From contig CM049313.1 of assembly GCA_026874595.1 (NCBI GenBank), positions 30,564,008 to 30,628,007 of the forward strand: a stretch of DNA of 64,000 nucleotides. The letters are read 5' to 3'. How positions within the stretch are numbered: the stretch's first letter is position 1; the number at the start of each line of letters is the position of its first letter. A model generated the notes under the pieces. That model made no database searches. It saw nothing but the letters and a program-made list of their open reading frames with translations, and was not told the DNA's origin. Both the position numbers and the translations under genes were made by a program. This document shows, one piece after another, positions 1 to 12,277 of the stretch. The DNA is from Sipunculus nudus. Lineage: Eukaryota; Annelida; Sipuncula; Golfingiida; Sipunculidae.

Positions 1-74
1 GTGCTGCCATATTGTCCATGGAAAAGCAAGGACAAGCATGGAAAAGCATAAAACAAAAATAGGATTTGAGTAAA

Positions 75-152
<78 letters not shown>

Positions 153-2529
153 ATGATAGTTAACTTATGTTTCCTTGAACTTTCACTAATGTGATTAAGA
201 ACAATGTACCTCTCACCCATGTCGGGGTTTGTTGCTGTTTGTTGATCATTAGCAAAATGTTTAGTTTCAACAAGATTAGGAATTCTGTCTTCTTCTCCTT
301 GCCAAAATACCACTACTAGCAAAAAACTAAGTGCAGAAATCCTGAACTAAAATATGAAAGAAAACTCAGGAAAGCCACCACACAAAAATAAAAAAGTAAA
401 TGTGAATGCAGGTTCAGTGCTTTTATTCCACTAATGACAGTTACTTCCACCTCATGTTTCTGCAGGTCTTCAACAATTCAGCAATCTTCACATTTATCAT
501 AGTAGTGTTAACTTCAGGCCATTTTCCTGGACAAGACCTGTGAAGAAAAGAGGGAATAAGACATTATTTATTTAATTATAGAAATTTAGCTGAATGTTGT
601 ATTTTAACATGAACATGGACACAAGCTTTCACCAAAAATACACTAAACAAATTTATTGTAAAACCTAATAAATTATCCAAATAAAGACATATTAAGTTCA
701 AATAAATCTGTAAGTCAAAGATATACATGTGTGCAGGTTAAAATAAAAGTAAAGACATTTTTTTGCAAACAATTAGTAAGAAATCTTAATTTTTGGTAAT
801 AAAAGGTAGACAGCTAGACAATTGTAGACCAAAAAATGGAAAAAAAAATGCAATCATTAACAATCTGATGCAAGTATGTCAAACTGTAGACCAACAAAGA
901 TTTATCTGTACAAGAATGACAATATTTTCACTTCTGAGTATTATATAGTTCTCTGAATGACTGAATAAATTTAAATATAATAATTACTGAATTGCTTCTC
1001 TTTTTCATCATTCCTGATACAATTATATGAGCCTGATAACTCCGAGATAAAGGTTCATTTACTGTAAATGCCCTGGAGTTTTTCTTGGTTGTCCAAGACT
1101 TGGTGGCTGTCTGCTTCTTATTTCCAGGCTGCCCAGTCAGTCTCCTGCCTTTGTATTCTTTGTTTGTGTATAATCAATGGAAAAGCAGTTTAGCTGTTTT
1201 TTTTCCATACTCGTGTTTTATTCCAGGTTGATTTCAGTTGCTCCTTCAAAATATAAAACAGAGGGGTAGATAAAAATATGTAACAGCAAGCTTAGTCAGA
1301 TTTATATAAGTAAAGATCAAATAAGGTAGTAAAAAACATGTGAAGACTGAGGTATCACATTGCACTTTTATAATCTGAATCCTTAGAATTGGATACAATG
1401 TAAAATTAGAAATATGCATTCTCCTGAATGCTTGCGTCTACCATGTGGGTGGTCCATATTGCAAGTTGGAGTGCACATGTGACTGGAGATTGCATCATCA
1501 AAGGTATAATGTAATTAAAGATAGATCAATTTGCTTCATAAAATAAAAACTAACATCAACTGACTATATATGTGTGAATATTCAATGAAGATGTTTCATT
1601 AGTCTAGATCATGAGCTGGACACACATAGCATAATATTATTAATTCTTCTTTGGCCTATTTCTGAGGTGCCTTTAGAATTTCATGGGAATCCATTCATGA
1701 TTGCATGATATATGCTGTAAAGTAACCAAGCCAACGCACAGAAACACAAAAATAACATCATGAATATATACCATCATCACCTTCAATATTAGAGTGGTGT
1801 TTATCTATAATAATTCCATATTTGGTGAAAAATTAACTTCTCAAGAATTGGTAGATTGAGTATTATGAAAATCAGAATGGGTTAAGTTCAACGAAAGTAA
1901 GTTATCAGTTTTAGATCAAAAGTTCAAGGGTCAAAATGACAGGACCCACATTTTGAAAAGGCTCATAAGTATGTCGTTAGAGACAAAGTTAGCCGAATGT
2001 CGAGACCCATGGGCCCCTAGTTTATAGTTAACCCATACTTCATTTAAGTAAAAAATAAACAATCACACGGTTCTCAGGCACCCCCTGCGTCCCTTAAAAT
2101 CAAAAGCGTAAAAAAAAAATTAATACTGCCGGCAACCTGCTCGATCTCTACTTCCGCCACTTATTAAAAGGTTGTCGCATTTAACTGCAATAATACATAA
2201 GCAACATAAAGATGGAAAATAGTTAAAATATTTAATGGAGGAGATAATTTTTGTCAAATTATATGCTCAAAGGAAGGAGGTATCCACGATCTCTTACAGC
2301 TGTAATACAGCATATAGTACTATATGTGTATTTACCACGAAAACAGGGACGGGGTTAGCCACCGACGGCGACGCAACAGTCACTAAAGAAGCAATTGAGG
2401 AGTCAATTCTTATGGGCTAGGGCCTAGTTTGAGCCAATCTCATGTATAAATTTGCTGTGCATTTCGTGGACACTTCTGCCAAGTCAGGAAATTGAAGTGT
2501 GTGCTTGACAAAATGCTTATTATCAATAT
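1..2529. other. non-coding stretch, no gene recognised
   Basis: AT-rich sequence with no ORF of convincing composition on either strand. A TA/GA microsatellite lies near the left end. I see no conserved exon, RNA gene or transposon end in it. It could be intron or intergenic host DNA. Confidence 0.6.
78..147. repeat. compound (TA)n(GA)n microsatellite
   Basis: About 33 bases of alternating TA pass directly into about 37 bases of alternating GA. Confidence 0.95.
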
Positions 2530-2597
2530 GACAGTCGCATTTTCAATTAACAACGTGTGAGCTGACAGTCGCATTTTCAATTAACAACGTGTGAGCA
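2530..2597. repeat. 34-bp perfect tandem duplication
   Basis: Two head-to-tail copies of a 34-bp unit beginning GACAGTCGCATTTTC occupy 2530-2563 and 2564-2597. They differ at most at the last base, which suggests a recent slippage-type duplication. Confidence 0.9.
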
Positions 2598-3706
2598 GAT
2601 TAAAACGTGCTGGCCATGGTGTAGGGAAAGTTTTGTTATTTTGTCTGACATGTGACATCTGACCCTTTGACATTGGACCCATGCGCCGATTGGTTGACCT
2701 TATCCTTATTTGCATCGCCATCACGTGACTTGTATTTCAGACGTCGTCTCAGTTAAGTCGACCTGGTGCAAATACGTTGACGTACCTTTTACCAGTAGAG
2801 TTTTAGATAAAACTTATTCCTGAGCATTGTAATTATGTGTTTCACTAACTTGTTTATATATGTCAGTCATGCAAATCATGAACTTTGTATTATCTAACAG
2901 CATGAGTATGCTATTAGATCCCCGGCTTGTCTGCCTAACTTCAAAATGACCATATACGGTGAAGGAAGATACATCAATGAAAAGAAAGGCTATGTTGACC
3001 GGTGTACAGACAGGTCATTAAAGTATACATGTATTTAATTAGTACATAAGTTTACTTCAGGGGGAGTTTATTAAAAAATTTTCTTCTGCATGCCATGGCA
3101 GTTTCAAATAAGACCACGCTCTCACGCAGGCCTAAAATCTGTGACACACGAAGACGAGACTCGCATATCTGGCACATATTAAAAAAAAATTCACAAGAAT
3201 TCCGCTTTGGTTAATTATATTTTCAGTTTGCTCCTAAAGAACTTTTTTTTATAAATTATTTTTATTATGCATATCGTTTAGGTATATTCTTGAGAAAAAC
3301 CGAACATAAAATGCTCAAAAGTATACTTGGGAAGTAATATAATGTTAATTCACATCAAAAATCGATTTGCTACTTCACAATTAAAAGGTCGAATAAAATT
3401 GTTATACTTGCAAATGACTAAACACACGTCTTCATAAATAATACCACGTTGCTATGGATACATATGGTATAATAGTATAAGGGGGTAACCCAGTATAGTC
3501 TCATTTTTACTAACAAAAATATGTTTACTAGCAATATGTTTTGACAGATGATAATTTCTCGCCCATATGTTCTTGGTGCCAGGATCGGAGTCCTCCACCC
3601 ACTACTGTACCAGTTATTACTGGTACCATGCAACAAATATATATTATTTTATAGTTATCAGTGTATGTACATGTGTGTCGGTCATCGTTCCGAAGTATAA
3701 GGCTTG
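2598..3706. other. non-coding stretch, no gene recognised
   Basis: AT-rich sequence with short homopolymer runs. No reading frame or RNA gene stands out on either strand. Confidence 0.55.
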
Positions 3707-3764
3707 TTAGCTCAGCTGACTGAAAGTCATCTGAGCTATAGCGATCACTCTTTGTCCGTCGTCC

Positions 3765-3810
<46 letters not shown>

Positions 3811-3819
3811 CTGTCTGTT
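3765..3819. repeat. (CTGT)n microsatellite
   Basis: About 13 CTGT units with one CCGT interruption follow the family A head hairpin. ORFs across it that read TDRQTDRQ are translations of the microsatellite. Confidence 0.95.
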
Positions 3820-3825
3820 AACCAG

Positions 3826-5591
3826 GCACAAATCGTAACCACTGGACCTGGAATCTTCTAACTTGACATCCAGGGAGTACCATGAAAAATCTCCTTGGAA
3901 ACCTGAAATTAGGTCTCTGTTTCCCATAACCTCTGAGCTATGGGGCTCCGAAGTACCCCCCAGAAAAGTCCAAAATTTCATACAAAAACTTCAATATCTC
4001 ATTAACTACTTGACTGATGGTCATGATTTTTCGCATACATATTGATCATGAGAGGTTCCATCAGTTCCTGAAGACTGGTGGCGCCACCTGTATTTTTCAA
4101 TTTTTTGCAAATTTTTTTCTCTATTTTTGAGACCTTTAAAAATGTGAACATCTGTTAACAAGGCACAAATCGTAATGACTGGACTTAGAATCTTCATTCT
4201 CGACACACTGAGAGACCTATAAAAAGTCTCCATGAAAACCAGAAATTAGGTCTCTGTTACCCATATCCTTCGAGCTATGGGGCCCCAAAGTACCCCCCAG
4301 AAAAGTCCAAAATTTCATACAAAAACTTCAATATCTCATTAACAACTTGACTGATGGTCATGATTTGTGGCATACATATCTATCATGAGAGGTTCCATCA
4401 GTTCCTGAAGACTGGTGGCGCCACCTGTATTTTTCGAATTTTTACGAATTTTTTTCTCTATTTTTGAGACCTTTAAAAATGTGAACATCTGTTAACAAGG
4501 CACAAATCGTAACGACTAGACCTAGAATCTTCATTCTCGACACACTGAGAGACCTATGAAAAGTCTCCATGGAAACCAGAAATTAGGTCTCTGTTACCCA
4601 TATTCTTCGAGCTATGGAGCCCCAAATTACCCCCAAGAAAAGTAAAAAATTTCATACAAAAACTTCAATATCTCATTAACTACTTGACTGATGGTCATGA
4701 TTTGTGGCATAACTATTGATCATGAGATGTGTCATCACTTCCTGCAGACTGGTGGTGCCACATTTGTCGTTCGTTTTTTTTACGATTTTTTCCTCTATTT
4801 TTGAGACCTTTAAGGATGCTGTCATCTGTTAGCATGGCACAAATCATAACGACTGGACCTAGAATCTTCATTCCCAATACACTGAGAGACCTATGAAAAG
4901 TCTCCATGGAAACCAGAAATTAGGTCTCTGTTACCCATATCCTTCGAGCTATGGGGCCCCAAAGTACCCCCCCAGAGTAGTCAAAAATTTCATACAAAAA
5001 CTTCAATATCTCAATAACTACATCACTGATGGTCATGATTTTTGACATACATATTGATTATGAGATGTTCCATCAGTTCCTGCAGACTGGTGGCGCCACC
5101 TATATTGTTTGATTTTTTTACGATTTCTTCCTCTATTTTTGAGACCTTTAAGGATGCTGTCATCTGTTAGCATGGCACAAATCGTAACGACTAGACCTAG
5201 AATCTTCATTCTCAAAACACTGAGAGACCTATGAAAAGTCTCCATGGAAACCAGAAATTAGGTCTCTGTTACCCATATCCTTCGAGCTATGGGACCCAAA
5301 GTACCCCCCAGAGTAGTCAAAAATTTCATACAAAAACTTCAATATCTCAATAACTACTTCACTGATGGTCATGATTTGTGGCATAACTATTAATCAAGAG
5401 GTGTTCCATCAGTTCCTGCAGACTGGTGGCACAACCTGTATTTGTTCGGGTTTTTTTTACGAATGTTTTATCTATTTTTGAGACCATTAAAGATATGAAC
5501 ATCTGTTAACAGGGCACAAATCATAAAAACTGGACCTAGAATCTTTATTCTTGACACACAGGGAGACCCATGAAAATTCTCCATGGAAACC
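3826..5591 (+). repeat. 337-bp tandem repeat array (family A body)
   Basis: About five diverged units each contain the ordered landmarks GGCACAAATCGTAA, AGGTCTCTGTTACCC, CATACAAAAACTTCAATATC, GACTGGTGGCGCCACCTG and CTCTATTTTTGAGACC. Landmark spacing is about 337 bp (for example METFHRS-like frames at 4907 and 5245 on the minus strand). Related units recur at 26712-28060, 30100-32070 and 51864-54360. Confidence 0.85.
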
Positions 5592-5970
5592 TGATATATA
5601 TATATATTGTGTGTGCGTGTGAGGTTGTGTGTGTGTGAACAGCAGGTGTATTAAATGTAACATGATGCAGCACCCCGTATATTTTGTCTTGGTGACAAAG
5701 TTTACGTCACAGGAAGAATGGCAAATTTGAAATAACCCTTTACACACACACACATATATATGCCTTGGCTCTATTTTGTTATCAAAATGGATTTTTTTTT
5801 TAAACCCTTTGCATTTAGCAATAACTTCTTTTCCTTCCATGTAATCCTCGAAGGCTTATCTGGGTTCAGTTTTTCAGTTCATGTTAATAACATTGCCAAT
5901 GATGTGGTCATCATTAATCCACACATCACACGATCAGCGCGAACAGCTTCATACTGGTCGGCAGTGCGTG
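5592..5970. other. non-coding flank of the TIR transposon
   Basis: It contains TA/TG and CA microsatellite tracts and no convincing gene. Position 5970 abuts the left transposon end. The flank reads GTGCGTG before TAGACC. Confidence 0.5.
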
Positions 5971-6631
5971 TAGACCGTCAACCCAGGGCCTTGAGTGTAG
6001 ACGAACGAGGTACCAATATTTGCATACTGGAACATATTGGGGGTCCCCTAAGACTTACAGAAATGGTAGTCTGCCGAGTACCCCTCATTGCGTATGTCCA
6101 GGGGGACCCCCCAAAGGCACCTAAAAATAGGTCTAAAATAGATGGCAATGGTACCAATTAATTTTGTCACCATGGTGTCTTCACTGATGCATGAGAACCA
6201 AAAACGCAAACGACAGACATTTTCAACGTTGTTATAGCCCTGCAAGACCCCCCCTAAGGGGCCTAAAAATTTGGCCTAGAGTAGATGAGACAGGTACCAG
6301 GAAAAAATTATGCCAACTGATCAGGCTCAGTCCACGGTGCATAAAACGGGTCACGTCAGAATTTTTTTCTGTTGTATAAAGGGTGCCAGACGACCCCAAA
6401 AATATGTATCCCAACTGCCCCTAAGCCATGTGATACAGCTATGCCAGCCTAAATGTAACTGATACCAGTTGAAACCAGGTTTACATGACAGTGTAACTCT
6501 TTCGAAATACAAAATGGCTAATAACAGATTCCCCCCCCCCCTTGTATTTGCTCTGCCAGACCCCCTGAAAATGACCTTGTGATGTATTTAGACTAGCTCA
6601 GATATTCCAAGTACCAAATGAAATAAGCCTT
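5971..6631 (+). repeat. left terminal inverted repeat of the 5.6-kb transposon
   Basis: It aligns in inverse orientation with 10873-11314 and 17780-18004 with scattered substitutions and length changes in C-runs. The inner boundary lies at AAGCCTT (6631) against AAGGCTTA (10873). Being uninterrupted, it serves as the empty-site reference for the MULE-like insertion in the right arm: it reads CTCATGCAT (inverse) where the target duplication lies. Confidence 0.85.
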
Positions 6632-7136
6632 AAATAACAGAGCACACCTTGGGATATGCGAAATGCCAGAGACATAATATTTCCCCATTGCATTGGTCCT
6701 ACTGGACATGACCGCCTGAAGTAGATCCTGCATTCTGGTTAAGGCAGTTTGTGGAACTTTCCGACTTACACTTCAATTATGAAACTGAATTCACAGACGG
6801 CTGAGGACAGTGATGACTGAAGAGTATGATAAACCTTGTATCGGAGTTGAAGTTGTAGTCGGAAAGTAACTGCAAACTCCCTATCATATGCTAAAAATGT
6901 ATCAATGTGTCATCCATGTCATCACACAGAAAATGAAAAGCTTGAGCGAGAAGCATAGAAAAGAATCATTTATTTTAGCTGAATGGTTAAAATGTTGTTT
7001 GGATGTAACCTTTCATATTGCAATAAGTAGGTACTGTCCTTGTTAGTCAAGCGATTGCAGGCCTCACTCTCACTATACATGCTATCAGAATCATCGCTCC
7101 ATTCGGGTTCGGAATCGGACCCGCTGTCAGTGTCAT
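6632..7136. other. transposon interior, downstream of the relic gene
   Basis: No gene is seen. The stretch lies between the left TIR and the 3' end of the minus-strand relic gene and may hold its 3' UTR. Confidence 0.5.
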
Positions 7137-9231
7137 CTAGGACAGTTTCCTTCTCATGATCATCAGGGAAAAGTTTTTCTGGTTCAGCAGGCCCAGGAAA
7201 CCAATCTGGAACATAATTACCATTTTCTGCCTTCCATCCTTGAGTGGGTCTAGCTCCTTAGCTGGCTCTGAGGTGTCTGCATTACCCCAGATAATGCTCT
7301 CGTAATGAGCCCGTTGGATCCTATTCTTCAAGGTCTTCCCACAGGGGGGAAGTAGCGCGCAGTCAACTTTCTTTATGTTGGCCATCTGGTTTCCCTGAAA
7401 CGACAGAACAAATCGGCTGCAACAGTAAGTACAGTTACTTGAATGTTAATCATATGAAGAATGATTTTTATATTTCATTGCTTATATTTCATTGCTTCAT
7501 GAATTATTTCGTATTATATAATGTATTTCTTGTCACTACTTATTTCTTTTTATAATCTCACCTTTCTGATTTTTCCTGTCAGTTCTTGAAGTTTCTTGAA
7601 CCTTGCCACATTAACATCCTTCACTCCATTCATCTCATACAAGGAACAAATGTAGATCTCTTGTTTGAGTTCCTCCCGCAAATGACATGCTTCGAAAGAA
7701 ATTGATGAAGGTTCCATCGCTGTCATTTTCAAGGAGTTCATACGGTTTGATTTTCCCTTATCTGTAGAACGACGCTGTGAAGTCACAGCCGGTGAAAGCG
7801 TGTAAGCCTGGCAATGCCGCAGCTAAGCCAACTTGTTTTGTCTCTAAAGCCAATACAATTCTGGTAACATCAATATATCTTCTTCTGTTGCCAGACCCAC
7901 AGTCCATTATGATAGGCTTCAATGGTATTTCATCTACCGGTAGCTTGTTCCGCCTAAGCATACCTATGATTATGACCATTACATCCATGTCTGAGGCTCG
8001 GATGAGCAGGCGTCCAGTGGCAGAAGCAGCATGAAATGCCAGAAGGGTATCTGCCTCTTCGTGGGTTCCTTGCAACACGTAAGGGTGATCAACAGTCATC
8101 TTCTTGCCAACTTCATCAAATGCAATGCGAAGGCAGCTGTTTTCCGAAGGATAGGACCATAATGGTCTTTCTGCCACTCACTCAGGAAAAACCTGCCCAG
8201 TTCATCCTTGAAGTTGTCATTCTGCAATAGCTTTTGGCAATTCTGTTTTGGCCTTTGCTCACTTCCCCTCCCGTTGACTGTTTCCTACTGCAGTGACCTT
8301 GGACCTTGCCGATGGCTTAACCTTAGCATTCTCGCTTGCAAAGTTGTTCACTTTTCTCCGTTTTATTGGCTTCAGTAGCCTGGAGCTGTCCTCAGAGCAC
8401 TCCTTTCTGAACTCCACCTGCAGCTCATGACCTGTACATAGAGAATCATTGAGGTATTCCTGTGTGATGGAGGCGGCTCCTTTTCCTGTAGCAATATTCA
8501 ACAGGCAGGATGACGAGATGGCAGGTTCAGAGAATGGATCGCATAATTCACTCACAGCTTTTAGCAGAGTCTGAATTTGGTGGGTATCTTTCTTGATTCA
8601 ACATGGTCGAAGCTGTGTTCTTGGCTGCTCCTCAGCTGAGAGTCCTGTTATGTGTCGCAACTCAGTCACTGACATTCCTCGCTGGGTTGATGTCATACAC
8701 CAGCGCCAGATTGCATTGGGGGAGTTCAAGAATCCCACAATTCCCTTCATTGGTGAAGCCGCATCTCTATTTACGCTTTGCTCCAGTGTTAGGTCAATTG
8801 GTGTCATAGAAAAGGCCTTTGGCGTTCTTCGAATTGAAAATGCCCCTTTCTCTAGTACCGAACGAATCCTTGGGTGCGCAGTTTCAAGTTTTGTAAGGAA
8901 CAGTACACCCCAACGAGCGTAATTTGGACGGTTGAGCCCAAAGAAGACATCAATTACTGTTGGTTTAATTAACTGCAGTGAAATTCTTGTAGCACAGTTT
9001 GGAATGGTAAAAAGCTTCACCATGGCCTGTCTGCAAATTAATCTCTGAGGTCACCTTTTGATACTTATCAGTCTTTAACTGCAGTCTAAACTCTGCTGCT
9101 TTTTTCACAGCTGCCTAAGTTTGATTGTCAAATTGTCTCAGATTGGCCCCATCACTGGTGTTGCAAATGATGCATGATCTCACTGGTTCGTCTTGTGGGG
9201 TCTGGGCACTGCTACCCGTGTCATCAGTTTC
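7137..9231 (-). pseudogene. transposon-encoded protein relic with FEN/XPG-like PIN motifs
   Basis: Read on the minus strand, the pieces appear in order. First, CIIC at about 9130 and YHSKLCYKNF near 9000 (putative zinc-binding N-terminus). Then NRPNYARWG, DLTLEQ and NRDAAS (9023-8598), and DPFSEP...GKGAAS (8555-8259). Next comes HEEADTLLAFHAA, ASDMDVMV and LHAFTGCDFTASF (8177-7758), and finally LPPCGKTL..IQRAHYESIIW (7385-7137). EAD, SDxDV and GCD resemble the metal-binding acidic motifs of FEN1/XPG-type PIN nucleases. I recall this domain order from multi-copy uncharacterised proteins of cnidarians, molluscs and fish, but not a formal name. The gene is dead: there is an in-frame TAG (about 9103), an in-frame TGA (about 8598), a frame change near 8150-8260, and an extra T after FYR (about 7758). 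The region between the N-terminal piece and NRPNYARWG looks shortened. Confidence 0.7.
7395..7561 (-). other. spliceosomal intron in the relic gene
   Basis: On the minus strand the donor reads AAAG^GTGAGATT and the acceptor TTCTGTCGTTTCAG^GGAAACC. Joining the exons keeps frame from the KIRK end of one exon into GNQMANIKKVD, leading to the LPPC tail. The 167-bp length and classic signals support a real intron. An acceptor-like TTGTTTCAG also precedes the N-terminal piece at 9232. Confidence 0.75.
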
Positions 9232-10872
9232 CTGAAACAATAAGGCATATATTGTCTCCCAGGTTCAAGAGGCCTAATAGTGTTTCGGCGTCGGATCCTA
9301 CGAGGGGCTGATTAAAGATTAAAGATCGGGCCTTATGGGTGAGGGGAATTCAAACATGTGAGGGGAACAGTCCCCCAAAGTCATCCACCCCCCCCCCCCC
9401 CCCCCCCGATGAGAATATGTTGAGTAATTTGTACATGGACATATGTCCAAGAGCTGTTTGGATTCCCATTCAAAATCCAGTCTGCCCCCCCCCCCCCCTT
9501 CCACTTTAGGGTGAATCACACCGGTCCCTTCCCCCCCCCCCCCCCCAATGCTCAGTCTCCTGGCTTCGCCACTGCAGGAGGGGCCCGGACCCAACCGATA
9601 GTCCCACCTAACCATACCTCGAGCTGCTATGCTCATCATGAACCTGTTTTGATTCTTTGTTGGTATTACTGTCCATTACAAGGATGAGGAATACCTGATA
9701 TTAACATGCATATCGGAGCCTTGAATTACTTTTAAACATTTGTAATGTAATTGCAATAAACAGTACGCAATTCCGACGTATTATTGTTAATAGCTTACCA
9801 TTTGGGATGGAATGCCTTGATTTTCAATTTCCATTTTCAATTAAGTATGACCTCGGCAGCATTAAGAAAATTCTTGTCACTTCCAACATCCAGAAGAAAC
9901 ACACAATATTAAACTGTGCTTGAAATAAAACAGAAGGCCAGCACGATTCTGTTTTAATGGAAGACGGCAGTAACAAGTTAGGGATAGGCCTACATGTACT
10001 TGGCATTTATAACAACAGCACATAGCGAAATACTTGTATAAGAAATGACTAGTCGCATAGCGTGACGTCATTGTCGACTATGACGTAGGGGATCCCCCTC
10101 AACAGGTGGCCGTATGGTCACGTGCACCAGCGCAAGTGGCCAAAATGTGCTATAAAAACCAGTGAAAACACTCATTCGGGGGTTATTTATGCTTGGATTT
10201 ACACCAAATTCGAACTTCTTATATGCTTTCACAATACCAGCCTATATAATAAATTTCAATAACACCCGTTATACTGTCCTAGATACTGTCTGGAACACAC
10301 ACACACACACATCATATCGAGGGAAAACAATAGGCTAACCCCTCGCTTCGCGCAGGGTTAAATATTCCTTACATGTAGCTTACCTGATGATTTTCATAGG
10401 TACAAAGTTGCAACATGATGACTTGCGAGATAATACATCTAACATGCAATAATATCAGTGGTCTAGGAACATGTTTTGGCTGTATTTTAACAATTTTGCA
10501 CTGTAAATTTACAGTGCCGGTAATTTATGGCTGAAAAAATAACATACCAGCCGCTGCTGTATTTTAACACTGAAGACCTCGATAAAATAACAGAACACAG
10601 AGTTACTTTACATTATTATTATGCAATTAATGTTACACTGTTAAATTAACGAACTTTAGGCCATATGATAAGTCTACTCCATGTATTTATGACGAAACCA
10701 GACACCATCTATATACATCGATATACGCCTTATCAGCTGCTATGGTTGACACACATAAGAAATCTGCCCCCCCCCCCCCCCACATTTCTGCTTTTTGTCC
10801 CCTTCCTTTCTTTTGCACTGCACAAAATCGGACAGTAATGATGACAATATTCATGAAAACATTTACAAATCA
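9232..10872. other. transposon interior upstream of the relic gene; poly-C tracts
   Basis: No supportable exon is seen. Poly-C runs lie near 9391, 9485, 9531 and 10767, and a CA microsatellite lies near 10300. The 5' exon(s) and promoter of the minus-strand gene should lie here, but I cannot place them. Confidence 0.5.
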
Positions 10873-11314
10873 AAGGCTTAGTTCATTTGGTACCTGGAAT
10901 ATCTGAGCTAGTCTAAATGCATCACAAGGTCATTTTCGGGGGGTCTGGCAGAGCAAATACAATGAGGGGAAAATCTGTTGTTAGCCATTTTGTATTTAGA
11001 AAGAGTTACACTGTCATGTAAACCTGGTTTCAACTGGTATCAGTTACATTTAGGCTGGCATAGCTGTATCACATGGCTTAGGGGCAGTTGGGATACATAT
11101 TTTTGGGGTCGTCTGGCACCCCATATACAACAGAAAATAATTCTGAAGTAACCCGTTTTATGCACCATGGACTGAGCCTGATCAGTTGGCATAATTTTTT
11201 CCTGTTACCTGTCTCATCTACTCTAGGCCAAATTTTTAGGCCCCTTTGGGGGGTCTGGCGGGGCTATAACAACGGTGAAAATGTCTGTCGTTTGCGTTTT
11301 TGGTTCTCATTCAT
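10873..11314 (-). repeat. right TIR of the 5.6-kb transposon, inner part
   Basis: Inverse match to 6190-6631. It breaks off at 11314, where the 9-bp target duplication of the MULE-like insertion ends; the arm resumes at 17780. Confidence 0.85.
11306..11314 (+). repeat. 9-bp target site duplication, left copy
   Basis: CTCATTCAT here and at 17771-17779 flank the nested element perfectly. The uninterrupted left TIR has a single CTCATGCAT at the same place (about 6181-6189, inverse), so the duplication arose on insertion. Confidence 0.92.
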
Positions 11315-11570
11315 GGTTTAGGGACATATCGGCCGCCGTCGACATCGGCCGCCGGCCTCAAATGGACCATGTTGGCCGCCAGCGACCAGCGGGATGCAAT
11401 ATCGGCCGCCAGCTGCAATAGCCCACAAGCCCGTATTAACTCTGCCAAGTCAACCATATCGGCCGCGGAAAGAACTATGCCACCATATCAGCCGCCGCCT
11501 CTTCATCATACGTTTCATTGGATAGGCCTAATCTATAGTCTTTCTCTCCTTCTCTCTCTCTCTCTCTCTT
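11315..11570 (+). repeat. left TIR of the MULE-like element with repeated CGGCCGC motif
   Basis: It matches 17475-17770 in inverse orientation. The motif ATCGGCCGC or a close variant occurs about five times, spaced irregularly, and could be repeated protein-binding sites. The arm ends in a CT-rich tract. Confidence 0.85.
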
Positions 11571-11599
11571 ATATTGTAATATATATATATATATATAGG

Positions 11600-11659
<60 letters not shown>

Positions 11660-12189
11660 TACCTACAAAAATACTAAAGCAAACTAATAAAAATGTAAAT
11701 AAATTAATAAACCAAATCACTGACTCATCTTCCAAATAAGTTATTTTGAAATATTTGTTTCAATATTTCACAGGGATTTCGGATATTTGCAACATTCTCT
11801 CTCTCTATTGAGGTGACTAATGGAAAAATTGTTCAAATTGTGATAAAAGTACCAAATTTGGTACAGTTGTAGCATTATACACTGGCTTTCATTTAAGAAA
11901 TAGTTCCATGAAATATTCATGGTATTTCAGGGGTGGATCCTGCAATTACTTTTGGGGGTACCGATGAACAATTAAATAATTGATAAATAATGTCTAATCT
12001 AAAACTGTTCGATCAAGGCCTTTATTTTGCAGCACATGGAATACAGAAGTCTGCTGATGCTTAAACTTTACTTTCAAGTGAAGTTAATTCAGTTTAACAA
12101 GCGACTAGATTAATGGAGCAGGATGTATTTATTTATCAAGTATTGTACAGAACTAACGCGATTTAGCACGCCTTTTTAATTTTGTTAAC
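11571..12189. other. MULE-like interior, left flank of the array
   Basis: It begins with a TA microsatellite (about 11577-11655). The rest is AT-rich with no gene visible. Confidence 0.6.
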
Positions 12190-12203
12190 ATATACATATC
12201 GCA
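12190..12203 (+). repeat. 14-bp direct repeat flanking the tRNA-like array, left
   Basis: ATATACATATCGCA occurs here and at 17017-17030 in the same orientation, directly at both array boundaries. Ten of these bases (TATACATATC) also occur at the array centre (15168-15177). Confidence 0.85.
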
Positions 12204-12277
12204 TAGAAAGATGTTGAATGGCCATGCTGGTCCATCCCATGGAGATATAGAACAAGAATACACAGAAAAAGTCGGAT

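Larger units (their letters stand above)
3707..5591 (+). mobile_element. Helentron-like family A element, 5' part (3' end missing)
   Basis: The head AGCTCAGCTGACT, a short loop, and AGTCATCTGAGCT form a near-perfect 13-bp hairpin at 3709-3738 with one mismatch. It is followed by a (GTCC/CTGT)n tract and then 337-bp tandem units. The same head starts complete elements at 26632, 30029 and 47336, which end in a TGACCCATGGGTCA hairpin and CTTG. No such 3' end is seen here: the repeats stop in a TA/TG microsatellite near 5591, so this copy is truncated. Assignment to the Helentron/Helitron2 group is an inference from end structure. Confidence 0.65.

Noticed and set aside
3418-3842. ORFs containing TDRQTDRQ
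   Set aside because: They are (CTGT)n microsatellite translations.
9391-9546. Poly-C tracts as functional quadruplex elements
   Set aside because: Poly-C/poly-G runs are scattered across the window (6531, 10767, 17861, 18567, 26855, 31588, 39740, 44237, 53882) in unrelated contexts, and their lengths are prone to sequencing error.
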